Assembly: GCF_041260665.1 (NCBI RefSeq)
Contig: NZ_JBGCCT010000018.1
Location: 1-64,000 of the forward strand
DNA: 64,000 bases
Origin: Catenulispora sp. GP43
Lineage (GTDB): Bacteria > Actinomycetota > Actinomycetes > Streptomycetales > Catenulisporaceae
Reading direction: 5' to 3'
Below are positions 1 through 8,819 of this stretch, piece after piece. Position 1 is the stretch's first letter. Each line of letters opens with the position of its first letter. The position numbers and the translations under genes are program-made. The notes beneath the pieces were generated by a model, which was not told the origin of the DNA, did not search any database, and saw nothing but the letters and a program-made list of their open reading frames with translations.

Positions 1-180
1 GATGAACGGGTCCAGGTACTCGCTGCGGATCCCGGCGAATGCCCGGTGCACGGGGAAGCCCTCACCCTCGAAGCCGGACGGCGCGGTCGCCACGGTATGG
101 ACCGGCCGGGGCAGCGCGTCCGGGGCGACAGCGGCGATGCGGGGCAGCGCCAGCGGGTTCTCTACGGTCACAGCAGGCAC
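1..180 (-). CDS. Pirin family protein, N-terminal fragment (runs off window)
   Basis: The minus strand reads from a GTG at 180 to the window edge without a stop, giving 60 residues. The sequence around GFEGEGFPVHRAFAGI and LDPFI matches the conserved start of the pirin cupin barrel, just before the first metal-binding histidine motif, which lies outside the window. A GGAGG ribosome site sits about 7 nt upstream of the GTG. Pirins are Fe-dependent cupins, some with quercetinase activity, others acting as cofactors of regulators. The specific role cannot be decided from this fragment. Confidence 0.8.
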   Translation of the reverse strand, partial: MPAVTVENPLALPRIAAVAPDALPRPVHTVATAPSGFEGEGFPVHRAFAGIRSEYLDPFI

Positions 181-396
181 GGCAGCCTCCAGGGGTCGGA
201 TCGGGGCCGAGTCACGGTCACCTGGCTCCAACGGTAGTTGAAACTTCAATATTCCGTCCACACGGGTGCCAGGTGCCGAGTGCTGACAGTGCCTACCCTG
301 CCAGGAACACACCGATCCGCCACTGGGCACGGAGCAGCAGCGCATGTACCCGAAGAAATCAGTCGGCGCGCGCGCCGGGGGCGAAGCCGCGCCTTC

Positions 397-912
397 TCAG
401 CCGAACAGATGGCGGGTGGCGCCGAACGGATCGCCCTTGGCGTAGGCGAACACCTTCACCGGCGCCACCCGGAACACCAGCGCCTCACCGCCGCCGGCCT
501 GCGGGTTGTGGAACCGGCCCTCGGCGACGCTGTACTGCCAGCGCCCGTCCCACCGTGACGTGTACGCCTCGGCGACCGCCTTCAGGACCGTCTCGTCGCC
601 GACCTGCACCGCCTGGCCCTCGACGACCACGTCCAGTCCGCCGTCCCAGCCGTTGCAGCCGGTGGTGAGCACCACGTGCTCGTTGCCGCCGAGGTTGGCG
701 AACTTCTGCTCGTGCGCGCCGGTGCAGAACCACAGCGCGTCGTCGAACCAGACCGCGACGACCGGCGTCACATGCGGCCGGCCGTCGGCCCGCACGGTGG
801 TGAGCCAGAACAGCTCGGAGCCTTCCACCGCCTGCCGGGTGATGGCCCAGTCGGTGGCCGTGGCCTGCGGGGCACTGAACCGCGAAACGAGGGTGGTGAC
901 CGGCTCGGCCAT
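397..912 (-). CDS. Pyridoxamine 5'-phosphate oxidase-like (PPOX) FMN/F420-binding protein
   Basis: This 171-aa protein has the split-barrel flavin/F420-binding fold. The stretch LFWLTTVRADGRPHVTPV followed by a DDALWFCTG strand pair is the usual PPOX signature, where the Arg and His line the cofactor phosphate and ring. Length fits the small PPOX class F420-dependent enzymes of actinobacteria. The start at 912 has an AGGAG about 9 nt upstream, and further upstream ATGs would add an atypical tail. It is divergent from the HU gene, with a 184-bp shared control region carrying a 7-bp direct repeat. Substrate unknown. Confidence 0.85.
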   Translation of the reverse strand: MAEPVTTLVSRFSAPQATATDWAITRQAVEGSELFWLTTVRADGRPHVTPVVAVWFDDALWFCTGAHEQKFANLGGNEHVVLTTGCNGWDGGLDVVVEGQAVQVGDETVLKAVAEAYTSRWDGRWQYSVAEGRFHNPQAGGGEALVFRVAPVKVFAYAKGDPFGATRHLFG

Positions 913-963
913 GGGAGCGGCTCCTGTCGAAGGCGTGGGGTCCGAAACGAACCAGAATCCTCG

Positions 964-980
964 GACATCGTAAGACATCG
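964..980. promoter_or_regulatory. Direct repeat GACATCG x2, 10-bp period
   Basis: GACATCG occurs at 964-970 and 974-980, one helical turn apart, in the divergent region between the PPOX gene (minus) and the HU gene (plus). Tandem heptamers on the same helix face are a common operator arrangement. No regulator is assigned and chance occurrence is possible. Confidence 0.3.
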
Positions 981-1096
981 AATGCCCACCACACCCGCGA
1001 AGCGGGCACCACGACACGGCACGGCACCTTCTGGACACTTTCGCCTGCTACGGTGCCGAACCACAGATGGACTTCAGTGAAACCGGAGGGGAATCC

Positions 1097-1777
1097 ATGG
1101 TGAACAAGGCCGACGTGGCCGCCGAGGTGGCCGCCCGACTGAACGGCGCCGACGCCGACGCCCGCCAGTACGTCGACGCAGTGTTCGACGTCATCATGAG
1201 CCACGTCGCCGCCGGCGACCGCGTGCAGATCCTCGGCTTCGGCACCTTCGACACCGTGGCGCGCGCCGCGAGGATCGGACGCAACCCGCGCACCGGCGCG
1301 GCGATCCAGGTACCGGCCGGTGTCGCGCCGCGGTTCCACGCCGGGCAGACGTTCCGGTCCCAGGTGAGCGACGGCACGCCGAGCCCGGTGGCCGAGTCGG
1401 CCGAGCCGGCCGCGCAGGATGCGGTGAAGCCGGCGAAGGTGAAGAAGGACAAGGCTGCGGAGAAGAAGGCTGCCAAGGCCGCCGCTGAAAAGCCGGTCGA
1501 GGAAGTGGCGCAGAAGCCGGTCAAGGCCGCGAAGAAGAAGATTTCGAAGGCGGCGGCCAAGGAAATGGCGGCCCCGGCGAAGGAGAAGCCTGCCAAGCAG
1601 GCCAAGGCTGCGAAGCCGGCCGAGTCGGCCAAGGCATCGAAGGCATCGAAAGCGGCGAAGCCAGCGAAGACAGCCGAGCCGGCCAAGGTAGCCAAGTCAG
1701 CGAAGGTTGCGAAGGTTGCGAAGACCGCCAAGGCTGCGAAGAAGTCGGCGAAGACAGCCAAGGCCGGCAAGAAGTAG
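1097..1777 (+). CDS. HU-family nucleoid protein with long Lys/Ala-rich tail (HupS-like)
   Basis: A 226-aa DNA-binding protein. Residues 1-95 are a complete HU/IHF fold, with KADVAAEVAARL helix, ILGFGTF and the arm motif RIGRNPRTGAAIQVPA that inserts in the minor groove. Residues about 105-226 are a low-complexity Lys/Ala/Pro tail like that of actinobacterial HupS or mycobacterial HupB, resembling histone H1 tails. Such proteins compact the chromosome, often in spores or stationary phase. ATG at 1097 is preceded by GGAGG at 7 nt. The in-frame upstream ATG at 1067 lacks a ribosome site. The tail is encoded by irregular short repeats rich in AAG GCC. Confidence 0.95.
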   Translation: MVNKADVAAEVAARLNGADADARQYVDAVFDVIMSHVAAGDRVQILGFGTFDTVARAARIGRNPRTGAAIQVPAGVAPRFHAGQTFRSQVSDGTPSPVAESAEPAAQDAVKPAKVKKDKAAEKKAAKAAAEKPVEEVAQKPVKAAKKKISKAAAKEMAAPAKEKPAKQAKAAKPAESAKASKASKAAKPAKTAEPAKVAKSAKVAKVAKTAKAAKKSAKTAKAGKK

Positions 1778-1844
1778 CACCGAGCCCCTGCCTGATGAGG
1801 CGCGCGCCGCACAACCAGGCCGGCAGCGCGGACTCCCCCGGCCG

Positions 1845-3164
1845 TCAGCCAACCACCTGCCACGCCGGCAGCAGCGACTCCAGATAACTTGCCGCCGCCC
1901 CGGCTCCCCCGGCTGCCCGGAACGAATCGGCGACCCGCCGGGCCGCGGCCGCGAAGCGCGCCTCGTCGAGGACCTGATCCAGCGCGGCGCCGACCTGTGC
2001 CGCGCCGGCGCGTGCGAACCGGATCCTCACCCCGGCTCCGGCGTTCGCGACCTGCTGTGCGACCACCGGCTGGTCGTCGCGGATCGGCGCCAGGACCAGC
2101 GGTACTCCGTGATACAGCGCCTCGCACACGGTGTTCTGTCCGGCGTGGCAGATCGCGGCGGCGGCGCGCGCCAGCACGTCCAGCTGCGGCACGTGCGCTA
2201 TGGCGAGCACGTTGTCCGGTGGTGTGGTCAGGGCCTCGGCGGGGTCGGCGATGATGCCGAACAGGTGGGGTCGGGCGCCGATCGCTTCGGCGCAGGCGGT
2301 GAGGAATGCGCCGCCGGCGTCGGCGTTCGCGGTTCCGACGCCGGCGAAGATCAGGCGGCGGTCGGTGGGCAGGCGGTGCCAGGGGAACGCCGGGTCGGTG
2401 GGGCGGGTGGTGATCGACGGGCCGACGTAGCGGAGCCTGTCGTGCAGTGCTTCGACGTCGCCGGACAGTGTGGCGGTGCTGTATGCCAGCACCAGCTGTG
2501 GTGAGAAGCGCAGGTCGCCGTAGGTGTTCTGGTACCGCTGGTGGTCGGCGGTGGTGGCCAGTCCGTTGCGGATCTCCAGGTCGAGCAGCAGTTCCCTGAC
2601 CCAGGCGTCGACTTTCGGCATGGCCGCCAGCGGGTTGGCCAACTCCGCGGCGGTGGTGGCCGAGGTGGCCCAGGTGATGCCGGCCCGCATGGCCACGACG
2701 GCGCCGGCGACGGCCTGCTGGTCGACGAGCATGACGTCGGGTTCGAACGCCTCCACCGCCGCCGACACGCCGGGGATCATCGCTTCGGCCAGCGGGATGA
2801 GGAACGTCTCCCACAGGAACTTCAACGCCGCCGGTCCTCGCAGGTCGGCGGGGCGCTGCACCGGGGCGCCGTTGCGGCCGGGCAGTGCGCAGGCAACCAC
2901 GGTGGCATCGGGTCCTGCCAGGCCGGTGATGGTCTCGGGGTGTCCGGCCCAGGCGACGTGGTGGCCGCGGGCGGCCAGTGCGCGGGCGACGCCGACGGCC
3001 GGGTTGATGTGGCCGACCAGCGGGGGTACGACGATGAGGAACCGCCCCGGCCGCCCGGCCCCCGCTGCGGCGAGCCCGGCCATTCGCGCTGCCGCCCCGG
3101 CCGGGTCCTCGCCGGCTGCCGCTGTGCCGACTGTCTCCGTGCCGACTGTCTCTGCGCCGCTCAC
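1845..3164 (-). CDS. GT1-family (MurG/UGT-fold) glycosyltransferase, last gene of PKS operon
   Basis: A 439-aa GT-B glycosyltransferase. The N-terminal acceptor domain starts with FLIVVPPLVGHINPAVG, and the C-terminal donor domain carries HVPQLDVLARAAAAICHAG then NTVCEALYHGVPLVL, the nucleotide-sugar binding signature of the macrolide/UGT type. The GTG start at 3164 overlaps the stop of the upstream hydrolase gene as GTGA, implying translational coupling. No signal peptide is visible. In context it probably adds a sugar to the lipid or polyketide made by the upstream synthases. Sugar donor and acceptor are unknown. A later ATG (MAGLAAAG) is an alternative start. Confidence 0.85.
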   Translation of the reverse strand: MSGAETVGTETVGTAAAGEDPAGAAARMAGLAAAGAGRPGRFLIVVPPLVGHINPAVGVARALAARGHHVAWAGHPETITGLAGPDATVVACALPGRNGAPVQRPADLRGPAALKFLWETFLIPLAEAMIPGVSAAVEAFEPDVMLVDQQAVAGAVVAMRAGITWATSATTAAELANPLAAMPKVDAWVRELLLDLEIRNGLATTADHQRYQNTYGDLRFSPQLVLAYSTATLSGDVEALHDRLRYVGPSITTRPTDPAFPWHRLPTDRRLIFAGVGTANADAGGAFLTACAEAIGARPHLFGIIADPAEALTTPPDNVLAIAHVPQLDVLARAAAAICHAGQNTVCEALYHGVPLVLAPIRDDQPVVAQQVANAGAGVRIRFARAGAAQVGAALDQVLDEARFAAAARRVADSFRAAGGAGAAASYLESLLPAWQVVG

Positions 3165-3964
3165 AGCGATCCCTGTTCGCCGAGCCGCTGCTCCTTGAGC
3201 CACCCCAGAATCAGGTCCAGCACCCGATCCGGTGCCTCCACCAGCACCGAATGCTCCAGCCCCGGCAGCACCACCGCCTCGTAGCGCGGCATCAGCGCCC
3301 GCAGATACCCCACCTGGTCCGCCAGGTCGCTTTTCGACCCGTACAGCGCCAGCGTGGGGCAGGCGATGGCGGCGATGTCGGCCGGGGCCAGCACCGCTCC
3401 CTGGGGCAGGTCCTTCTCCAAGGTGCTGGCCGCCAGCAGCCGTGCGGCGCGTTTGGCGCGGCGGGCCAGGTCGCGGCCGTAGCGTGCGGTGATCCAGGCG
3501 GTGGCTTCGAACGTGCCCAGCCGGGTGGCTGCCTTGTGCAGGTTGCCGGCCATCTTGACCGACCAGGCCGGGGTCGCCGGTTCGGATTCGATGGCGGTGA
3601 TGCCGGTGACGCGGTGCGGGTGGCGGGCGGCCAGGCCGTAGGCGACGGTGCCGCCGAAGGAGTTCCCGAGCAGGCACGCCTGCCGGATACCCAGGGCGTC
3701 CAGCAGCCCGGCCAGGTCCTCGACGAAGTCGTCCAGCCGGTATCCGGACGGCGGCTGTTCGGTTTTGCCGTGTCCACGCAGGTCGTACAGCACGACCCGG
3801 AATCCGGCGTCGCGCAGCGCGGCGGCGATGGTGAAGTAGTAGCTGGCGAGGCTGTCGATGAGGATGCCGTGGACACACACGATGGTCGGCGGGTCTTCGG
3901 CGCCTTCCCGCGGCAGCAGCACCTCGTGGTTCTGGCGGATCCCGTTGGCGATGGTGGCGGGCAT
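3161..3964 (-). CDS. Alpha/beta-hydrolase (putative thioesterase/acyl-release enzyme)
   Basis: A 267-aa alpha/beta-hydrolase. The oxyanion-hole motif VCVHGILIDS lies near residue 30, the nucleophile elbow GNSFGG near 105, an acid candidate in GSKSDLAD near 215, and the catalytic His in LPGLEHSVLVEAP near 243. It lies 5 nt after the acyl carrier protein gene and overlaps the glycosyltransferase start. This position suggests release, editing or acyl transfer of the chain built by the two synthases. It could equally be an esterase acting on a finished product. Confidence 0.85.
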   Translation of the reverse strand: MPATIANGIRQNHEVLLPREGAEDPPTIVCVHGILIDSLASYYFTIAAALRDAGFRVVLYDLRGHGKTEQPPSGYRLDDFVEDLAGLLDALGIRQACLLGNSFGGTVAYGLAARHPHRVTGITAIESEPATPAWSVKMAGNLHKAATRLGTFEATAWITARYGRDLARRAKRAARLLAASTLEKDLPQGAVLAPADIAAIACPTLALYGSKSDLADQVGYLRALMPRYEAVVLPGLEHSVLVEAPDRVLDLILGWLKEQRLGEQGSL

Positions 3965-3969
3965 CGCGG

Positions 3970-4281
3970 TCAGTTCACTTCGGCCGCGGCCAGCGCCGCG
4001 GTGACGTAGTCGACGAGTTGCCCGACGGTCAGGTCGATGATCTCCTCCAGGCCGAGGTCGGCGATGAACTCGGCGAGGTTGACGCGTTCGCCGTACCGTT
4101 CGGCGAGATTGCCGGCCAGCGCGACCAGGTCGATGCTTTCCAGCTCCAGGTCGTCGTGGAAGCGGCTGTCGGGGGCGATGAGGATGTCGTCGAGGCCGTA
4201 CTCGTCCAGGATCGCCGCGAGCATGGCGGCGATTTCGGCGAACACCGTGGGCGCGCCGGTGTGCGGGGTCTGGGTGCTCAC
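3970..4281 (-). CDS. Free-standing acyl carrier protein
   Basis: A 103-aa acidic four-helix carrier protein. The phosphopantetheine attachment serine sits in DDLELESIDLVALAGN, in the canonical D/E-S-I/L context. The GTG start at 4281 follows a strong AAAGGAGAG site that overlaps the stop of the upstream KS-AT-DH gene. It is separate from the ACP inside the large synthase, so this operon has two carrier proteins. The free ACP may load the starter, receive the finished chain, or present it to the hydrolase or glycosyltransferase. Confidence 0.9.
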   Translation of the reverse strand: MSTQTPHTGAPTVFAEIAAMLAAILDEYGLDDILIAPDSRFHDDLELESIDLVALAGNLAERYGERVNLAEFIADLGLEEIIDLTVGQLVDYVTAALAAAEVN

Positions 4282-4295
4282 GGGTAGCTCTCCTT

Positions 4296-7200
4296 TTAAG
4301 GGTTGTCGGTGACGGCAACGATGTAGGTCCTGGCGGGAAGGTCGTCGGGGTTGGCCAGCTGGTACAGGCGCACCGGGAAACGGCGCGCGTCGCCGCGGAC
4401 GGTGACGACGGCGCCGGTGGCGGTGCACTCGGCGACGGTGAAGCGCCGCGGGTCGCCGGCCAGGCCGGTGCCCAGGGCTTTGCCGACGGCTTCTTTGGCG
4501 GTCCACAGCCGCGCGAACCACACATCGGCGCCGCCGTCGCCGCCACCATCGGCGCCGCTGTCGGCGAGTCGGTGCAGCATCGTCTTCTCCGCCTCCGACA
4601 GCGCGAAGTCCACGGTCGCCTCATCACGCGGCACGACCTGCTCCACATCGATCCCGACCAGCACATCACCGCCAGTGCCTGTGCCTGTGCCGGGGCGGGC
4701 GATGGCGACGCCGACGTCGCCGGTGTGCGCCACCGACACCGCCAGCGGCGGCAGCACCGTGCCGTGCATGCCGGCGACAAACGGCCGCCCGGCGTCGTCG
4801 TTGCCGACGCTGATCTGCGCCGGGAACACCTTCGGCGGCGCCCCGGCGTCCCACATCGCGCGCCGGACGGCGTCTTTCACGGCGATGCGCCCCAGCAGCC
4901 ACTGCCGCCGTCCCCGCGGCGGCCGCGCGCCGAACACCTCACGTTCGGCGGCGCCGAGGTAGCCGCGCATCCGCAGCTGCTGCGAGGCCGGATCGCTCCA
5001 CCGGTCGAACACGGCGAACCAGCCGCCGGGCTGCGGCTGCGCCAGCAGCGCACCACCGGGGTCGTGCTCGACGGCCCGGGTGTCGGGGTGGCTGCCGAAC
5101 CGGCGGTCGGTCCAGCCGACGATCCGCGCCCACACCCGCCCGGCCGCCACGAGTTGGGCGTCGGCGACGACGGTGGCCTCGTGCACGTCCCGGATCCGGA
5201 TGTGGCACTGCACGGGCCCTGCCGGTGCCGGGCCGTGGAACACGATGTGTTTCATCCCCATCGGGAACACCACGGTCCGCTCCGGCAGCGTGTCCATCAC
5301 CCAGTACCCGAGAAGCTGCCCGACACAGTCCAGCACGGCACCGGGCGTCGGCAGCGCGGCGATCACCCCCCGCACATGCCGATCCCCGATCGCGGTCAGC
5401 TCCTGCACGCCCTGGAACAGCGGCCCGTGGAACATCCACCGGTCCTCATACAGCACCCGCGCGGCGATCGACGGCGCACGCTCACTTGCGGCCTCGACGG
5501 GCCACGGCGCCGGCGGCGCCGGGTATGCGGGGCCGGTTTCCACGACGGCGCGGGCGTAGCGGCCGAATTCGACATCGACGGCGCCGTCCGGGCGCGGCCG
5601 GGAAGTGACCTCGACGGTGATCGGCGGCGCGGCAGCGGTCCACTGGTCGAACCGGGCGTCGCGGACCGCGATCGCCGCGGGGCCGGCGGCGTCCATCATG
5701 TGCGCGATGACCGTGGTGGCCGGTACGACCGGGAACCGGTCGGTGACATCGGGCCAGTCGTCGCGCTGCGGGTAGAAGCAGTGGTCGAGCAGATACGGCA
5801 TCGACACGGTGTCCACAGCCAGCCTGATCCGCCGCTCAGCCACACCGGCACCGGCAACTTCCCGCAGCGGCGACGGCGCCGGTGCTGCTGTCGGCACCGG
5901 TGTGGCGCCGGGTTCGGGTCGGCGCGCGCCGTTGTGCTGCTGCTGGCGTGCGGCCAGCACGGCGCTGGTGCTGGCCGCTGTTTCCCGCAGCAGCTGCGCG
6001 ACCTGCCCGGCTACGGGGTGCTGGTCGGCGATGTTGTCCAGCTGGGCCAACTCGGCGGTGGCCGGCGCGAGCGCGAGCGTCGCGGCTTTGTCGCCGAGGC
6101 TGATCAGGGGTGTGCCGAGGTCGAGGCGGATGGTGGTGCCGGCGCGTGCCGGGGCGGGTTCGGGTGTGCCGTGGAGTTCGCCGGTGGTGAATCCTTCGGC
6201 CCACAGGGCGGCGGTGACGCGCCGCAGCTGGGCCATGCCGTCGCGGTTGGGGGTGTTGGCGGCGATGGCCAGGTGGTCGCGCTCGCCGAGGATGTCGCTG
6301 ATGAGGGTGGCCAGGGCTCCGGTGCCGACTTGGATGAACGCGCGGATCCCGTCTGCGTGCATCGCGTCGATCATGTGCCGGAACCGGACGGGTTCCAGCA
6401 GGTGCCGGATGAACAGCTGGCGTACCTGCTCGGGGTCGTTCGGGAACGGTGCGGCGGTGGTGGCCGACCACACCGGAACGGTCGGCGGCTGCAGGTCGAA
6501 GCCTTCGAACGCGGTGAGGATCGGGTCGAGGTACGGCTGCAGCATCGGGGTGTGGAAGCCGGAGCGGAACGGCAGCACCTGGCACAGCACGCCGGAGTGC
6601 CGCAGTTCAGCCAGCAGCCGCGTCATGGGTTCTTCCGGCCCGCACACCACGCATTGGTTGGGTGCGTTGTCGTGGGACAGTTCGATGCCGCAGTAGCGCG
6701 GCAGCAGTGCGGTGACGCGGTCGGCGCCGGCTCCGATGGCGCCGAAGGCCAGTCCGGGTACACGCATGGAGTCCGGGTCGAAACCGGCGATGAACTCATC
6801 GACGGCGCCTCCGGCGAACATGCCGGCGGCGGCCATCGCGGTCCATTCTCCGACGCTGTGTCCGGCTACTGCGGCGGGCTGGATGCCGATGCGCCGCAGT
6901 GTTTGTTCCAGGAGCCGCCCGAGGAGGAACACGCCGAGTCCGTGGGAGCCGACGCTGCCGGTGCCGTGTTCGGTGCCGAGTTGTTCGGCGATGTCCTCGA
7001 CGCGCGGGGCGAAGCCGACTTCCAGGCCGGGGAAGATGAACGCGATGCGCCGGCCGCCGTCGGTGTCGGCGAGCAGCGGCCGTCCGGTGAACCACACGTC
7101 GCCGCGGCCTCGCCAGGGCCGGTCTTGGGCGATGACACGCCGCGCCAGTTTGAACGCCCGCGGTGTGGGGGCGACCATCGCCAGCCGGTATCGGCCGCTG

Positions 7201-8819
7201 CCGCGCGGCACGAGGTGGCCGGTGACGGATCCGGGGTCGAGATCGGGGGCGGCTTCGGCGGCGTCGAGCATCCGGGCCAGGGTGTCCGGGTCGGCGGCCG
7301 CCAGCCGCACTTCCCGCTCCGCCACCGCTGCCCCGGTGCCTGGTGTGCTGCCGCCGGTTGTGGTGCCGGTTGTGCTGTGGTGGCGCCGTGGCTGCGGCGG
7401 TGCCGCCTCCAGGACGACGTGCGCGTTGATCCCGCCGAATCCGAACGCGTTGACGCCGGCCCGCCGCGGTGTCGAGGTCTGCGGCCACGGCTCGCAGGCC
7501 GAAAGGGTCCGGAACCGGGTGTTCTTCAGCTCCGGGTGCGGATCCTCGCAGTGCAGCGTCGGCAACAGCACGCCATGGTGCACGGCCAGCGCGGCTTTGA
7601 CCAGGCCGGCGACTCCGGCGGCGGGCATGGTGTGCCCGATCATCGATTTCACCGACCCCAGCACCGGCGCGGCCCCGGCCCCGGCGTCGGTGCCGCCACC
7701 GGGCGGGCCGAAGGTTTCTGCGATGGTGGCCAACTCGGCCCGGTCTCCGGCGGGGGTGGCGGTGCCGTGTGCCTCCAGCAGGCCCACCGAGTCGGCGGCG
7801 CGCGGATCCAGCCCGGCAGCGGCCCAGGCGGCGCGCACGGCCCGGATCTGCCCGGCCGGCTCCGGGTTCACCAGGCTCGCGGCTTTGCCGTCGCTGGCCA
7901 CACCGGTGCCGCGGATCACCGCATAGACCCGGTCACCGGCCGCACGGGCGTCGGGCAGCCGTTTGAGCACCACGACGCCGGTGCCCTCACCGATGAGGAT
8001 GCCGTCGGCGCCACGGTGGAACGGCCGGATCCGCCCGGACCGCGACAGCGCCCCCAGCTGGTTGAACACACTCCACAACGTGATGTCGTGACAGTGATGC
8101 ACCCCGCCGGCCAGCACCGCGTCGCAGCGTCCCGACATCAGTTCGGCCACCGCCTGATCGACCGCGACCAGCGACGACGCGCAGGCGGCGTCGACGGTGT
8201 ACGCCGGGCCGCGCAGATCCAGACGGTTGGCGATGCGCGACGCCGCCAGGTTCGGCACCAGCCCGATCGCCGCCTCAGGACGGTTCGGGCCCAACGCCTC
8301 GGTGAACGCCCGCCGGATCGCCTCACCCTGACGCGCATCCAACTGCGGCATCAGCTCCCGCAGAGTGTGCAGCAGCTGCCCGGCGGTACGGACCCGCTGG
8401 TCCAGACGCACCAGCCCAGGCGTCAGGTAGCCGCCACGGCCCAGGATCACCCCGATGCGGTCCCGCTCCGGCAGCCGCCGCGGACCCCCGGCATCGGCGA
8501 TGGCGCGCGCCGCCACCTGCAAGGCGATCAGCTGGTCCGGTTCGGCGCCGCCGACCGAGTCCGGCATGATCCCGAAGTCCAGGGGATCGAAGTCGGCCAG
8601 GGCGTCGACGAACCCGCCGCGGCGGCAGTAGATCCGGTCCGGGCGTGAGGAGTCGGCGTCCGGGTCGTACAGGCCGGCGTCCCACCGGTGGGCGGGGACC
8701 TCGGTGATGCAGTCGGTGCCGGCGCGCAGGGTGCGCCAGTAGCCGTCCAGGTCGGCGGCGCCGGGCAGCAGCACCGCCATCCCCACGATCGCGACCGGCA
8801 CCGCCTGGACGCTCACCAT
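4296..8819 (-). CDS. Iterative type I PKS / PUFA-like synthase subunit: KS-AT-DH-PPTase
   Basis: A 1507-aa multidomain enzyme. KS covers residues 1-430, with active Cys in VDAACASSL (about 211), His in EAHGTAT and GHTMPAAG. The acyltransferase is about 590-890, with nucleophile GHSVGE near 653 and GFHTPML later, but the usual GQGSQ loop is replaced by FPGLEVGF. A double-hotdog dehydratase spans about 990-1270, with His in YLLDHCF and Asp in VLDCVGQ. A Sfp-type phosphopantetheinyl transferase is at about 1290-1505, with GIDVEQV and WTAKEAVGKALG. The ATG at 8819 overlaps the upstream synthase stop by 7 nt. It probably supplies dehydration and self-activation of carrier proteins. Unlike PUFA chain-length factors, its KS keeps the Cys. 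Confidence 0.9.
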   Translation of the reverse strand: MVSVQAVPVAIVGMAVLLPGAADLDGYWRTLRAGTDCITEVPAHRWDAGLYDPDADSSRPDRIYCRRGGFVDALADFDPLDFGIMPDSVGGAEPDQLIALQVAARAIADAGGPRRLPERDRIGVILGRGGYLTPGLVRLDQRVRTAGQLLHTLRELMPQLDARQGEAIRRAFTEALGPNRPEAAIGLVPNLAASRIANRLDLRGPAYTVDAACASSLVAVDQAVAELMSGRCDAVLAGGVHHCHDITLWSVFNQLGALSRSGRIRPFHRGADGILIGEGTGVVVLKRLPDARAAGDRVYAVIRGTGVASDGKAASLVNPEPAGQIRAVRAAWAAAGLDPRAADSVGLLEAHGTATPAGDRAELATIAETFGPPGGGTDAGAGAAPVLGSVKSMIGHTMPAAGVAGLVKAALAVHHGVLLPTLHCEDPHPELKNTRFRTLSACEPWPQTSTPRRAGVNAFGFGGINAHVVLEAAPPQPRRHHSTTGTTTGGSTPGTGAAVAEREVRLAAADPDTLARMLDAAEAAPDLDPGSVTGHLVPRGSGRYRLAMVAPTPRAFKLARRVIAQDRPWRGRGDVWFTGRPLLADTDGGRRIAFIFPGLEVGFAPRVEDIAEQLGTEHGTGSVGSHGLGVFLLGRLLEQTLRRIGIQPAAVAGHSVGEWTAMAAAGMFAGGAVDEFIAGFDPDSMRVPGLAFGAIGAGADRVTALLPRYCGIELSHDNAPNQCVVCGPEEPMTRLLAELRHSGVLCQVLPFRSGFHTPMLQPYLDPILTAFEGFDLQPPTVPVWSATTAAPFPNDPEQVRQLFIRHLLEPVRFRHMIDAMHADGIRAFIQVGTGALATLISDILGERDHLAIAANTPNRDGMAQLRRVTAALWAEGFTTGELHGTPEPAPARAGTTIRLDLGTPLISLGDKAATLALAPATAELAQLDNIADQHPVAGQVAQLLRETAASTSAVLAARQQQHNGARRPEPGATPVPTAAPAPSPLREVAGAGVAERRIRLAVDTVSMPYLLDHCFYPQRDDWPDVTDRFPVVPATTVIAHMMDAAGPAAIAVRDARFDQWTAAAPPITVEVTSRPRPDGAVDVEFGRYARAVVETGPAYPAPPAPWPVEAASERAPSIAARVLYEDRWMFHGPLFQGVQELTAIGDRHVRGVIAALPTPGAVLDCVGQLLGYWVMDTLPERTVVFPMGMKHIVFHGPAPAGPVQCHIRIRDVHEATVVADAQLVAAGRVWARIVGWTDRRFGSHPDTRAVEHDPGGALLAQPQPGGWFAVFDRWSDPASQQLRMRGYLGAAEREVFGARPPRGRRQWLLGRIAVKDAVRRAMWDAGAPPKVFPAQISVGNDDAGRPFVAGMHGTVLPPLAVSVAHTGDVGVAIARPGTGTGTGGDVLVGIDVEQVVPRDEATVDFALSEAEKTMLHRLADSGADGGGDGGADVWFARLWTAKEAVGKALGTGLAGDPRRFTVAECTATGAVVTVRGDARRFPVRLYQLANPDDLPARTYIVAVTDNP

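Noticed and set aside
2-668. Plus-strand frames at the left edge
   Set aside because: They are antisense to the pirin and PPOX genes and read as Arg/Pro-rich shadow sequence.
4572-8648. Very long open frame on the plus strand opposite the KS-AT-DH gene (and similar ones at 12089-16000 and 18254-23953)
   Set aside because: The translations are His/Arg/Pro-rich without domains. They are antisense shadows of high-GC genes, while the minus-strand frames have clear catalytic motifs.
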